From NCBI GenBank assembly GCA_020310875.1, contig CM035423.1:127887311-127951310 (forward strand): a DNA stretch of 64,000 nt, written 5' to 3'. The notes below the pieces were generated by a model that saw only the letters and a program-made list of their open reading frames with translations, was not told the DNA's origin and ran no database searches. The stretch is from Ceratopteris richardii (Eukaryota > Streptophyta > Polypodiopsida > Polypodiales > Pteridaceae). Position numbers and translations under genes: made by a program. Positions 22,603 through 32,839 of the stretch are shown here, in pieces (within the stretch, counting starts at the first letter, position 1; every line of letters starts with the position of its first letter).

Positions 22603-23649
22603 ATGGGAGATGGTTTTCCTTCATTCATTGACAAATTGGACAGGAACAACTACCAAGCTTGGTCATTGAGAATGAAGACCTATCTACAAGGAAGGAGCTT
22701 ATTTGGATACATATCAGGAGATGAGGAATTGCCCTCATTCAAAACTAGAGGACTACCCACCAAGGATGAACATGAGAGACTCAACCAATGGTGTGCAAAA
22801 GATGCTTTGGCAAGGTCTTACCTTCTTAACTCTATATCTGACTTTCTTTTACCTCATGTAAGGAATTGTAAGACTTCCCAAGAGACTTGGGAAACCTTGT
22901 CAAACTACTTTTCTTCTAACACAAGGGCCAGGAAGAATCAACTGTGGATTGAGTTCACAACCCTTAGGAAGCAGCCCAAGCAATCAGTCTCAGAGTATGT
23001 GACAAAGATTAAAGATGTGGCAGACCAATTAGCAAGCATTGGAGAGGAGATTGAAGAGGAGCAAATAGTCAGGCAAGTAACAAATGGACTCAAGGCAGAT
23101 GATAAGTGGGAAAGTTTCACCACTGCAATGGACCTCTATATGGACATGCATACCCCAGATCTCACAACACTCATGGGCCAACTATTCACACATGAAGCAA
23201 AGTTTACAAAGGCAGGAGATCAATCAAAAGGTAACAACCCCTCTGCTCTATATATTGATAAGAAAGTTAAGGATAAAGGTAAGGGAAGAAACAGGATGAA
23301 GAAGGCTCTACCTCCCAAGCTAATTATGCAGGGAGAGGTAGATCATCTAGAGGAAGAGGCAGAGGAGGTAAGTCAGGTAGGGGGAGACCCTACAACTCAT
23401 CACCATGCAACATTTGTGGATTGTCCAATCATACCACAGATGAGTTCTACAAGAACTACAAGAATCAGAGAGGAAGAGGCTACTCAAGAGGTGGATACTC
23501 TCAAGGGAGAGGCAGATTCAACCAACATCAAAGCTACAATGGATACAACAATCAATACAACCACAATCACAATGGTAATTACCAAGGTGGATTCAGAAAT
23601 AGAAGAGACTACAACAACTACACAGAGGAGCAAGATGACTCCCTATTGA
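22603..23649 (+). CDS. C4 gag open frame
   Basis: The ATG at 22603 lies 14 bp after the PBS. Residues 1-230 are a typical copia Gag (MGDGFPSFIDKLDRNNYQAW; DFLLPHVRNCKTSQETWETL; VSEYVTKIKDVADQLASIGE), which forms particles and binds element RNA. It is followed by a basic low-complexity region. The related copy C3 shows that a Gly/Arg-rich stretch and a zinc knuckle belong to this protein. The frame overlaps pol by about 230 bp. Whether Gag-Pol expression uses a frame change, as many retroelements do, cannot be told from sequence. Confidence 0.9.
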   Translation: MGDGFPSFIDKLDRNNYQAWSLRMKTYLQGRSLFGYISGDEELPSFKTRGLPTKDEHERLNQWCAKDALARSYLLNSISDFLLPHVRNCKTSQETWETLSNYFSSNTRARKNQLWIEFTTLRKQPKQSVSEYVTKIKDVADQLASIGEEIEEEQIVRQVTNGLKADDKWESFTTAMDLYMDMHTPDLTTLMGQLFTHEAKFTKAGDQSKGNNPSALYIDKKVKDKGKGRNRMKKALPPKLIMQGEVDHLEEEAEEVSQVGGDPTTHHHATFVDCPIIPQMSSTRTTRIREEEATQEVDTLKGEADSTNIKATMDTTINTTTITMVITKVDSEIEETTTTTQRSKMTPY

Positions 23650-26600
23650 TCATGAATATGACCTCCAAGACAGGTACAAATGATGATCATTTATTTTATA
23701 TTGACTCAGGATGCTCTAACCATGTAGCTGGCAATGTGGCATTACTTTATGATTTGGAAGAACCCAAGGGAAAACATCAGGTACAAACAGGTGATGACAC
23801 TAAACATTCTGTTGTTAAGATTGGAAATGTGAAGACATTTGATGGTAACCAGAACCTATTGAGCAGGGTACTCTATGTACCAACCATCACCAAGAATCTA
23901 ATGAGTGTTGGTCAGATTGTGGAGAAAGGTTTGCAGGTCAGATTCACACAACATGGAGCATATGTGGAGGACCCAAGACATGGATTCAAAAAGATAGCCA
24001 AAGGGGAGAAATCAGGTAGATTGTTTACTTTTGAGCTAGAAGACACCAAGAACATTGCTCTGTATAATTACAAGGATCAAACACTTTCAGAGTTAGAAAT
24101 ATGGCACAAGAGGTTAGGTCACATAGGTGAAAGAACCCTAAAGCAAATGTGCAGGGATCAATGTGTGCTTGGGATACCTAATGTGTCCAAGCAACACATG
24201 ATTTACAAGTGTGGAGCATGTCAGTTTGGTAGGTCTCACAGGTTGCCCTATTCAAGGAAAGGTTTCATGCATGAAGACTACCTAGATTTGGTACACACAG
24301 ATGTTTGGGGACCTAGCAAGGACCCTTCCATTTCAAGTTCAAGGTATTATGTGTCCTTCATTGATGATTATAGCAGATGGACCATCTTATACTTTATGAA
24401 GCATAAAGATGAAGTGTTTAATTGTTTCAAGAGGTATCTTGCACTTGTTGAAAATCAAACAGGAAGAAGCTTGAAGAGGTTAAGGTCAGATGGTGGAGGA
24501 GAATACTTCTCCAATGAGTTTGAAGATTTCTTGCAGGAAAGAGGCATCAAAAGGGAGATCACTACAAGGTACTCACCTGAACAAAATGGGGTAGCTGAAA
24601 GAAGAAATAGACTCATAGTAGAAACAGCTAGGTCTATGCTTAATGAAAAGAAGTTGCCAAATTATCTTTGGGCAGAAAGTGTATCCACTGCCACTTATCT
24701 TATCAACAGGTTGCCATCCAAATCACTTGATGGCATGACACCATATGAAGCTTGGCATGGTAAGAGACCTTCTCTGGATCATTGCAAAATCTTTCGTTGT
24801 GTAGCATATGTGCATATTCCCTCACAGGTAAGGGGAAAGCTAGACCCTAAAGCTGAAAAGTGTATCTTCATTGGTTATGATTTGAACCAAAAGGGATGCA
24901 GATTCTACAACCCAACAAACAAAGGCTTCAAGGTAAGCAGAGATGTCATGTTTGATGAGAATGAATCATGGTATGAGAATGAATGCAGGAAGGTTAGTTT
25001 ACCCTATGACATGGAAGAGGATTTCCCAAAGCTCACCAAGGAGGAATCAATTCAGAAAGAAGATTCAAGCTCAGATGATGATGATACAATAAACCTTGAC
25101 GAATTCAAGGCTTGGAAGTCCAAAGGAAAGATGAAGATGAAAAAGCTAGAGGATATACCAAAATCCTCAACTCAAGCAATTAGAAGATCTCAGAGAGAAA
25201 TCAAAAGACCTATCAGGTTTGGGTATGACACATCACTTGTAACTAAACATTCTGTATATCTTGCAAAGGACTTGTTGAATGAAGAACCAGGTACCTATGA
25301 AGAAGCAATCACCAAACCAGAGTGGAAAGAAGCCATGGATGAAGAGATGGAAGCTCTCAAGGAGAGTGATACTTGGGATTTGGTACCCAAGAAGGAATCT
25401 ATGAAGGTGATAGGATCCAGATGGATCTACAAGCTAAAGAGGAATTCAGATGGAACCATAAACAGGTACAAAGCTAGGTTGGTAGCCAAGGGTTTTGCAC
25501 AAACTCAAAGCATTGATTATGAGAAGACATTTTCTCCTGTGGCCAAGATGCCAACTATCAGAATATTGGTGAGTGTAGCTGCATCCAAAAATTGGAACAT
25601 GTACCAATTAGATGTCAAGAATGCTTTCTTGAATGGATGGATATCTGAAGAAGTCTACATGTCACAACCACCTGGCTATGAAGACCCCAAGAAGGTAAAC
25701 TATGTTTGTAAATTGAAGAAGGCTCTATATGGTTTGAAGCAGGCACCTAGAGCATGGAATTACAGGTTGACAACCTACCTCCAAGACCAAGGATTTGTGA
25801 TGAGTAAAGCAGACACTTCTCTATTCATAAAGAGAAGTAGTACAGAGGTAATCTATTTGTGTGTTTATGTTGATGACATCATCATTACAGGCAATGATGT
25901 CAATGGGATTAGACACATCAAAGGACAGATGATGAAGGAGTTCAAGATCAATGATCTTGGATTATTGAAGTACTTCTTAGGTCTTGAGTTAGTCTACACC
26001 AACTCAGGTATATATATCACTCAAAAGAAGTATGTGCAGGATATGGTCAAGAAGTTTGGCTTGCAGGATGCTAAAGTATCTACTACTCCAATGGAGGTCA
26101 ACCTAAAGCTAAGTGCTCATGAAGGAGAAGAAGTCCAAGACATCACAGGATACCAAAGTATGGTAGGTAGTTTGAACTATGCTACGTTGACGAGAATTGA
26201 GATAGCATATGGAGTAAGTGTGCTTAGTCAATTCATGCACAAACCAAGGACACCTCACCTAGAGGCAGCAAAGAAGATCTTGAAGTATTTGAATGGAACT
26301 CAGAACCATGGTTTGTATTTTCCTTATACATCAGATATTGACATTAAGGTTTATTCAGATGCAAATTGGGCAGGATGCAAGGATGATAGGAGGAGCACAT
26401 CAGGTTACATCTGTTTTGCAAGAGATAAGCCTATTTCTTGGTCAGCCAAGAAACAACCTACGGTGGCATTGTCATCCACTGAAGCAGAGTATAGAGGGCT
26501 TGCCAATGCCACCCGAGAAGCTATCTGGTTGAAGCTCTTGTATACAGAGTTAGGTCTATACACTAGACCACCAATTATATTTGGAGATAACACTAGCTCT

Positions 26601-26816
26601 CTTCACCTTGCAGCTAATCCAATATATCATGCTAGAACCAAACACATAGAGGTTCATTACCACTATGTGAGAGAGAAGTTGCTTAGTAAAGACATTCAAT
26701 TGACATATGTGTCTACTAATATGCAATGTGCAGATTTGCTCACTAAAGCATTGGATGGAAACAAGTTATGCAGATTTAAATCCATGATTGGATTACACGA
26801 TGTGATTGAAGACTAA
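23421..26816 (+). CDS. C4 pol: protease, integrase, RT, RNase H (1,131 codons)
   Basis: One long frame with domains in copia order. Protease at about residues 90-190 (LFYIDSGCSNHVAGN). Integrase zinc finger at about 225-275 (WHKRLGHIGERTLKQM, CGACQFG) and DDE core at about 290-450 (DVWGPSKDP, SFIDDYSRWTILYFM, YSPEQNGVAERRN), then CIFIGYDLNQKGCRFYNP. RT from about residue 640 ([39 protein letters not shown]) with the YVDDIIITGND catalytic box at about residue 815. RNase H at about 975-1120 (YSDANWAGCKDDRRSTSGY, SSTEAEYRGLA, HARTKHIEVHYHYVREKL). This is the full copia enzyme set for particle maturation, DNA synthesis and integration, and the frame is open end to end. Confidence 0.96.
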   Translation: MSNHTTDEFYKNYKNQRGRGYSRGGYSQGRGRFNQHQSYNGYNNQYNHNHNGNYQGGFRNRRDYNNYTEEQDDSLLIMNMTSKTGTNDDHLFYIDSGCSNHVAGNVALLYDLEEPKGKHQVQTGDDTKHSVVKIGNVKTFDGNQNLLSRVLYVPTITKNLMSVGQIVEKGLQVRFTQHGAYVEDPRHGFKKIAKGEKSGRLFTFELEDTKNIALYNYKDQTLSELEIWHKRLGHIGERTLKQMCRDQCVLGIPNVSKQHMIYKCGACQFGRSHRLPYSRKGFMHEDYLDLVHTDVWGPSKDPSISSSRYYVSFIDDYSRWTILYFMKHKDEVFNCFKRYLALVENQTGRSLKRLRSDGGGEYFSNEFEDFLQERGIKREITTRYSPEQNGVAERRNRLIVETARSMLNEKKLPNYLWAESVSTATYLINRLPSKSLDGMTPYEAWHGKRPSLDHCKIFRCVAYVHIPSQVRGKLDPKAEKCIFIGYDLNQKGCRFYNPTNKGFKVSRDVMFDENESWYENECRKVSLPYDMEEDFPKLTKEESIQKEDSSSDDDDTINLDEFKAWKSKGKMKMKKLEDIPKSSTQAIRRSQREIKRPIRFGYDTSLVTKHSVYLAKDLLNEEPGTYEEAITKPEWKEAMDEEMEALKESDTWDLVPKKESMKVIGSRWIYKLKRNSDGTINRYKARLVAKGFAQTQSIDYEKTFSPVAKMPTIRILVSVAASKNWNMYQLDVKNAFLNGWISEEVYMSQPPGYEDPKKVNYVCKLKKALYGLKQAPRAWNYRLTTYLQDQGFVMSKADTSLFIKRSSTEVIYLCVYVDDIIITGNDVNGIRHIKGQMMKEFKINDLGLLKYFLGLELVYTNSGIYITQKKYVQDMVKKFGLQDAKVSTTPMEVNLKLSAHEGEEVQDITGYQSMVGSLNYATLTRIEIAYGVSVLSQFMHKPRTPHLEAAKKILKYLNGTQNHGLYFPYTSDIDIKVYSDANWAGCKDDRRSTSGYICFARDKPISWSAKKQPTVALSSTEAEYRGLANATREAIWLKLLYTELGLYTRPPIIFGDNTSSLHLAANPIYHARTKHIEVHYHYVREKLLSKDIQLTYVSTNMQCADLLTKALDGNKLCRFKSMIGLHDVIED

Positions 26817-26852
26817 AGATGAAGAAGATGAAGACTTAAGCCAAAGTGTTTG

Positions 26853-26866
26853 GCTTGAGGGGGAGC
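26853..26866 (+). other. C4 polypurine tract
   Basis: TTGAGGGGGAGC directly before the 3' LTR, the primer site for plus-strand DNA synthesis. Confidence 0.9.
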
Positions 26867-27959
26867 TGTTGGTGCATTTCAAGCCTTCACACATTGGCTT
26901 GGAACTTTGGAAGATTGGCTTGGAACCCTTGAAAGATATCTCTATGAGAAGCAATAACCATGGGAACTTAGTCTTATGTGTTATTACTTTTTACCCATTG
27001 TAAAAGTCCTTAGTGACTTGGCATCTACTTGAAATCAGTTACCAACTTGATTAGTCGTGGATTCTTAGTTGAGTTAATGGAGAGAATATCTCCCTACTTT
27101 TAGTAGAGATATTCTAGGGAGCCTAGATTTGAATTTCAAATTCAAATGATCACAAAACTTCTATAAAAGATGAAGTGGAAAAGTCGCGGGTGTGTCACTC
27201 ATTTTTAGCTCACTCCCTGAGGCATTCTACTGTTGTAACTGTGTGTGTGTTAGTGCTACTCCATAGCCTACACCACCACACCTCAATTAGCTATGCTTGT
27301 CATGCTAATGAGCTTGTATAATCATATCAATCAATAGATATATACACATTCATCATATCTGGTTCTCTGTGTTTTCTACTTCAAGTCTGTCAACTTCCAA
27401 GGAGCATTTCTCGGTGCTCACTGAACCAAATCAAGAGTTTAATAGCTCGTTGGAACCAGCTCAAGGTCTTCTACAAGCATACAAAAGTTCAGAAGATTTC
27501 ATTCAGCCATTTTCGAGAAATCGGCTTCGAAGTCACCTCTGGTCTATCTCTGCAACTCTCCTAAAAAGTCGGGGGTAATCATAATTTTGCTAAATCAATT
27601 TCTCTGGATGTGGTTTATCATTTCTTCTCATTCCACTTGCAAATGGTAGCTTATTAAGGTACTTTAATACTCCCAAAAGGAATTGTTTCAATTGCAAGTG
27701 TGCTGGTCACACTGAGCATAACACTGAGCAGGTATCATTACAGAAATAGTAAGTTTTCTAGAATTTGTGAAGTGCAAAGTTGTCTGTTTTGATTTGGTCA
27801 TTACACAAATCATTTGCAAAGCACATATATGCTTTCTTGGTATCATTTGAAAGCTCAAGGTGTGTACTAAGCATTTCTGGAATCAAAGGAGGGCTGGTGT
27901 GAAGCAGGTATAGCAGCACCAACTCATTTCTTGAGTGCATCCAACCATCACTCCCAACA
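26867..27959 (+). repeat. C4 3' LTR (1,093 bp)
   Basis: A copy of the 5' LTR with about nine substitutions and an extra 29 bp near 26960. It is followed by the second copy of the GCAAT target duplication. Confidence 0.97.
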
Positions 27960-27964
27960 GCAAT

Positions 27965-28668
27965 CAGTTTAGCAAATAAATCGTTACCCCCGATTTTTTA
28001 GGACCTCTGTAGAGTTTGACCAATGGGTGCTTCGACATGCTTTTCTCCAAATTGGCTAAATGGATTTGCTTCAAAATTTTTCAGCATGTAGGTGACTTAC
28101 AGTTGATTCCAAGAAGCTATAGATCATTGAATTTGGTTGAGAAATAGTCGACTAAGATATGAGCAGCACAAGTTGACTATTAAGAATGACTATAACACAG
28201 AGATCATAGATGAACAATGTAGATGTATTGTATTAATGAACAATGTTGTACAAGATCATAGGCTTGATAATCATAGCCTTATGATGGAAAGTAGTGTAGA
28301 ATACAATGTAGGCCTTACACACATACAAAAAATGGCAATGGAGAGCTCGGATAATGATGCTACTGACCGTGTCTTTTCCAAGTGACTTTATATAAGTGTT
28401 TTATTCAAGTTTGAATTTGAATTCAACTTTTGGCTCTCTCTAAAAGTGATCCTTCATTCTAAGAGATATTCCCTGAATGAAGTAGTTACTTTTCTAACTA
28501 ACAAGTCCATGACTTTTTGGTAGGTGATTACAAATATTCTGAAGTAAAAAAAGAAATGACTTTTACAAAGGTAAAAGGATAAATTTCCACTAGCAATGGT
28601 TTCCATGGAACTTCATATCTTTATGAACCTCAAGCCAAATGTGTGGGCTTGGACTTTGCACCAACAGC
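27965..28668 (-). repeat. C3 3' LTR, right part
   Basis: It begins TGTTGGTGCAAAGTCC at 28668 (minus strand) after the PPT. It contains a TATA-like CTTATATAAAG on the minus strand near 28390 and a GGGGGTAACGATTT segment near 27990 that aligns with the C4 LTR. The remainder of this LTR continues at 21512-21350 on the far side of C4. Confidence 0.85.
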
Positions 28669-28689
28669 TCCCCCTCAAGCCAAACATTT

Positions 28690-31600
28690 TGGCTTGGTCT
28701 TCATCTTCAGTCTTCATGAATGTCATGAAATCCAATCATTGACTTAAACTTGCAAATTTTTGTACCATCTAATGCTTTAGTCAACAAGTTTGCACATTGC
28801 ATATTAGTTGATACATATGCCAATGGAATATCCTTGCTCAATAGCTTCTCTCTCACATAATGATAGTGGACCTCTATATGTTTGGTCCTAGCATGATAAA
28901 TAGATTTACTGCAAGGTGTAAAGAGTTGGTGTTGTCTCCAAAAATCATTAGAGTTGTAGTATGCAATCCTAATTCTGATAAAATAATCTGATCCATATGG
29001 CCTCTAGAGTAGCATTGGCCAATCCTCTATACTCTACCTCAGTGTAGAAGATAAAGCAACAGTAGGTTGCTTCTTTGATGACCATGATATTGGCTTATCA
29101 CTTGCAAATGATAAGGGCCTGACGTACTCCTCCTATCATCTTTGCATCCTCCCAATCTGCATCTGAATAAATCTTAATGTCCAAGTTTGATGTATAAGGG
29201 AAATACAAACCATGATGTTGAGTACCCTTAAGGTACTTCAAGATCCTTTTGGCAGCCTCCAAGTGAGGTGCCCTAGGCTTATGCATAAATTGACTTAGCA
29301 CACTTACTCCATAAGCAATGTCTATCCTTGTCAAGGTAGCATAGTTCAAGCTTCCCACTATGCTTTGATAACCTGCAATGTCCTCAAGTACATTACCTTC
29401 ATGAGCACTTAATTTTAAGATTACCTCCATTGGAGTACTTGCAACTTTGGCATCCTGCAAATGAAAATTCTTTAACATATCCTGTATATATTTTCTCTGA
29501 GTAATGTAAATTCCAGAGTTAGTATAGACTAACTCAAGTCCAAGAAAATATTTTAGTGATCCAAGGTCACTAATTTTGAACTCCTTCATCATCTAATACT
29601 TCATTTGTTTGATGTCGTTAGCATCATTACCTGTGAGTATGATATCATCAACATATACACATAGGTATATTACCTCTGAATTACTTCTCTTGATGAACAG
29701 AGAGTATCTGCTTTACTCATGACAAAACCTTGATCCTCAAGGCATGTGGTCAACCTATGGTTCCATGCCTTAGGTGCTTGCTTCAATCCATAAAGAGCTT
29801 TGTTCAATTTACATACATATGTTACCTTGTTTGGGTCCTCATAGCTAGGAGGCTGAGACATGTACACCTCCTCTGAAATCTAGCAATTTAGAAAAGCATT
29901 TTTTACATCCAATTGATACATGTTCCAATTCTTTGATGCAGCCACACTTACCAATACCCTAATGGTTGGCATTTTGGCCACAAGAGAATGTTTCTTCATA
30001 ATCAATTCCTTGGGTTTGTGCAAAACCCTTACCCACAAGTCTACCTTTGTACTTGCTTATTGACCCATCAGCATTCCTTTTTATCTTATAGATCCATCTA
30101 GAACCAATAACCTTTTTAGACTCCTTCTTTGGTACTACTTCCCAAGTATCACTCTCCTTGACTGCTTCAATCTCCTCATCCATAGCTTCTTTCCATTCTA
30201 TCTTGGCCTTTGTCTTCTCATATGATGCTCCTTCTTCAATTGACAAATCTTTTGCAAGATAAACAGAGTGTTTAGTAACTAGGGAAGTGTCATACCCATA
30301 TCTGATTGGCTTCTTGCTCTCCCTTTGTGATCTTTTGATTGCTTGGTTGGAAGATTCAGGTACATCCTCCAATTTCTTCATCTTGACTTTGCCTTTGGAC
30401 TTCCATGCCTTGAACTCTTCAAGATTGATGATGTCCTCATCATCTGAATTAATGTCTCCATTGTCAGAAGGCTCCTCCTTAGTAAGGCTTGGAAACTCCT
30501 CCTCCAAGTCATAAGGTAGTTTTGCCTTCATGTATTCATTATCAAACCAAGATTCATTTTCATCAAAGACAACATCTCTACTAACCATGAATTCCTTGTT
30601 TGAAATATTGTAGAACCTGTATCCTTTCTGATTTAGATCATACCCTATGAAGCTGCACTTTTCTGCCTTAGAGTCTAGCTTACCTCTTATTTGAGAAGGG
30701 ATATGCCCATAAGCTACACATCCAAAGCTCCTGCAATGATCAAATGAAGTTCTTCTACCATGCCATGCTTCTTATGGGTTCATCCCATCAAGAGATTTGG
30801 ATGGCAACCTATTTACAAGATAAGTGGCAGTAGATACACTCTATGCCCACAAGTAGTTAGGTAATTTTTTCTCATTTAACATTGACCTAGCTATTTCAAC
30901 AATTAATCTATTTCTCCTTTCTGCCACCCCATTTTGCTCAGGGGTATACCTTGCGGTAATTTCCCTTTTGACTCCTCTGTCCTATAAGAATGCATCAAAA
31001 TCATTTTGAGAAGTACTCACCTCCTCTATCTGACCTTAATCTCTTTAGGTTTCTCCCTGTTTGGTTTTCAACAAGTGCAAGATACTTTTCAAAGCAACTA
31101 AATACTTCATCTTTGTGCTTCATAAAGTACAATACAGTCCACCTACTGTAATCATCAATGAAAGATACATAATACCTTGATCTAGAGATTGAGGGATCCT
31201 TACTTGGTCCCCATACATTTGTATGAACAAGTTCTAGGTACTCCTCATGCATGTAGCCTTTCCTTGAGAAGGGTAATCTGTGAGACTTTCCAAATTGACA
31301 AGCACCACATTTACAAATCATGTGTTGCTTGGATACATTAGGTATCCGAACCACACATTGATCTCTGCACATTTGTTTCAAAGTTCTTTCACCAACATGC
31401 CCTAATCTTTTATGCCAAATTTCAAGCTCTAATAATGTTTGATTTGTATAACTATAAAGTGCAATATTCCTTGTATCCTCAAGTTCAAAAGTGAATAGTC
31501 TACCTGATTTTTCTCCTTTGGCAATTCTCTTCAACCCATGCTTGGGGTCCTCCACAAATGTTCCATATTGGTTAAATCTAACCTGCAAGCCCTTTTCCAC

Positions 31601-32800
31601 AATCTGTCTAACACTTATCAGATTCTTGGTAATTATTGGTACGTATAGAACCCTATTCAACAGATTCTTGTTTCCATCAGAGGTCTTAACATTCCCTACT
31701 TTAATCACTGAGTGCTTGGTGTCATGACCTATTTGTTACTGATGCTTACCCTTTGGTTCTTCGAGGTCAAAGAGAAGAGCTACATTGTCTGCCACATGGT
31801 TTGAGCATCCAGAGTCAATGTAGAAGAGATGGTCATCATTTATACCTAGTTTTAATGTCATGTTCATGATCAGAAGAGAATCTTCTTGCTCCTCTGTGTA
31901 GTTGTTGTAATCCTTCCTTGATTTGTAGCCTCCTTGGTAGTTGCTATTGTAATTTTTGTTGTAGTTGTTGTTGTATCCTTGATGATGATTGAATCTACCT
32001 CTTGATTGTGTATATCCACCTCTTTGATATCCTCTAGCTCTTTGATTCTTAAAGTTCTTGAAACACTCATCTGTAGTATGATTTGATAAACCACAAATAT
32101 TGCATGGTGAGGAGTTATAAGATCTCCCCCTGCCTTGCTTACCTCCTCTGCCCCTTCCTCTTGATGATCTACCTCTCCCTGCATAGCTAGCTTGGGAGGT
32201 AGTTCCTTCATCGTCTACCTTCTTGTTCTTGCCTTTCTCTTTAGAATTACTTTTATCATTGTATAGGGCAGAAGAGCTATTATCTCTTGATGAATCTCCA
32301 TTCTTGTTGAGCTTGGCTTCATGGGTAAATAGTTGCCCCATGAGTGTGGTAAGGTCTGGAATCTGCATGTCCATGTACAAGTCCATGGTAGTTGTGAAGC
32401 TCTCCCATTTGTCATCAGCTTTAATACCATTGATTACTTGCCTTAGAATCTGCTCCTCTTCAATTTCTTCTCCTATGTTTGCAAACTGATCTGCTACATC
32501 TTTAGCTTTGGTCACATACTCTTAGATAGCTTGCTTAGGTTGCTTTCTTTGAGTGGTGAACTCAATCCACAATTGGTTCTTCCTGGCCCTTGTGTTGGAA
32601 GAGAAATAAGAATACAATGTTTCCCAAGTCTCTTGGGATGTCTTATAGTTCCTAATGTGTGGAAGAAGAAAATCAAAAATTGAGGTAAGTAAATTGTGTG
32701 ATCTTCATGGATGTGGCCAATGTCTTCCACTTCATTTAACCATGGGGGTGGAGAGCTTCAAAGGTATCTTGACCTTTTGTGGTTTTCCATCCATCAAGAA
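28690..32800 (-). pseudogene. C3 gag-pol remnants
   Basis: Minus-strand remnants in order. Gag: DVADQFANIGEEIEEEQIL and the knuckle CNICGLSNHTTDEC (32515-32050). Protease: FYIDSGCSNHVADNVALLF near 31800. Integrase: WHKRLGHVGERTLKQM and DVWGPSKDP-like text, YYVSFIDDYSRWTVLYFM (31708-31001). RT: WKEAMDEEIEAVKESDTWEV, RWIYKIKRNADGSISKY (30588-29959), [15 protein letters not shown] (about 29800), LKYFLGLELVYTNSGIYIT (29592-). RNase H around 29200-28720. Most residues match C4, so it is the same copia family. Broken, ten or more breaks. Confidence 0.9.
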
Positions 32801-32839
32801 TAGGCTATGCTTCATAGTCATCTTCAAACGTTTATTCCA

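Larger units (their letters stand above)
21513..27959 (+). mobile_element. Nearly whole Ty1/copia element C4 (6,447 bp)
   Basis: A complete structure: 5-bp target duplication GCAAT (21508-21512 and 27960-27964), LTRs starting TGTTGGTG and ending CCCAACA, PBS of tRNA-Met type at 22578-22589, gag, pol, PPT at 26853-26866, and 3' LTR. By eye the LTRs differ at about nine positions plus one 29-bp indel over about 1,064 bp, near 0.85 percent. At rates used for grasses this is a few hundred thousand years, and longer if the host evolves slowly. About one break is apparent when compared with the related copy C3; otherwise it looks whole. It is inserted in the LTR of C3. Confidence 0.96.
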
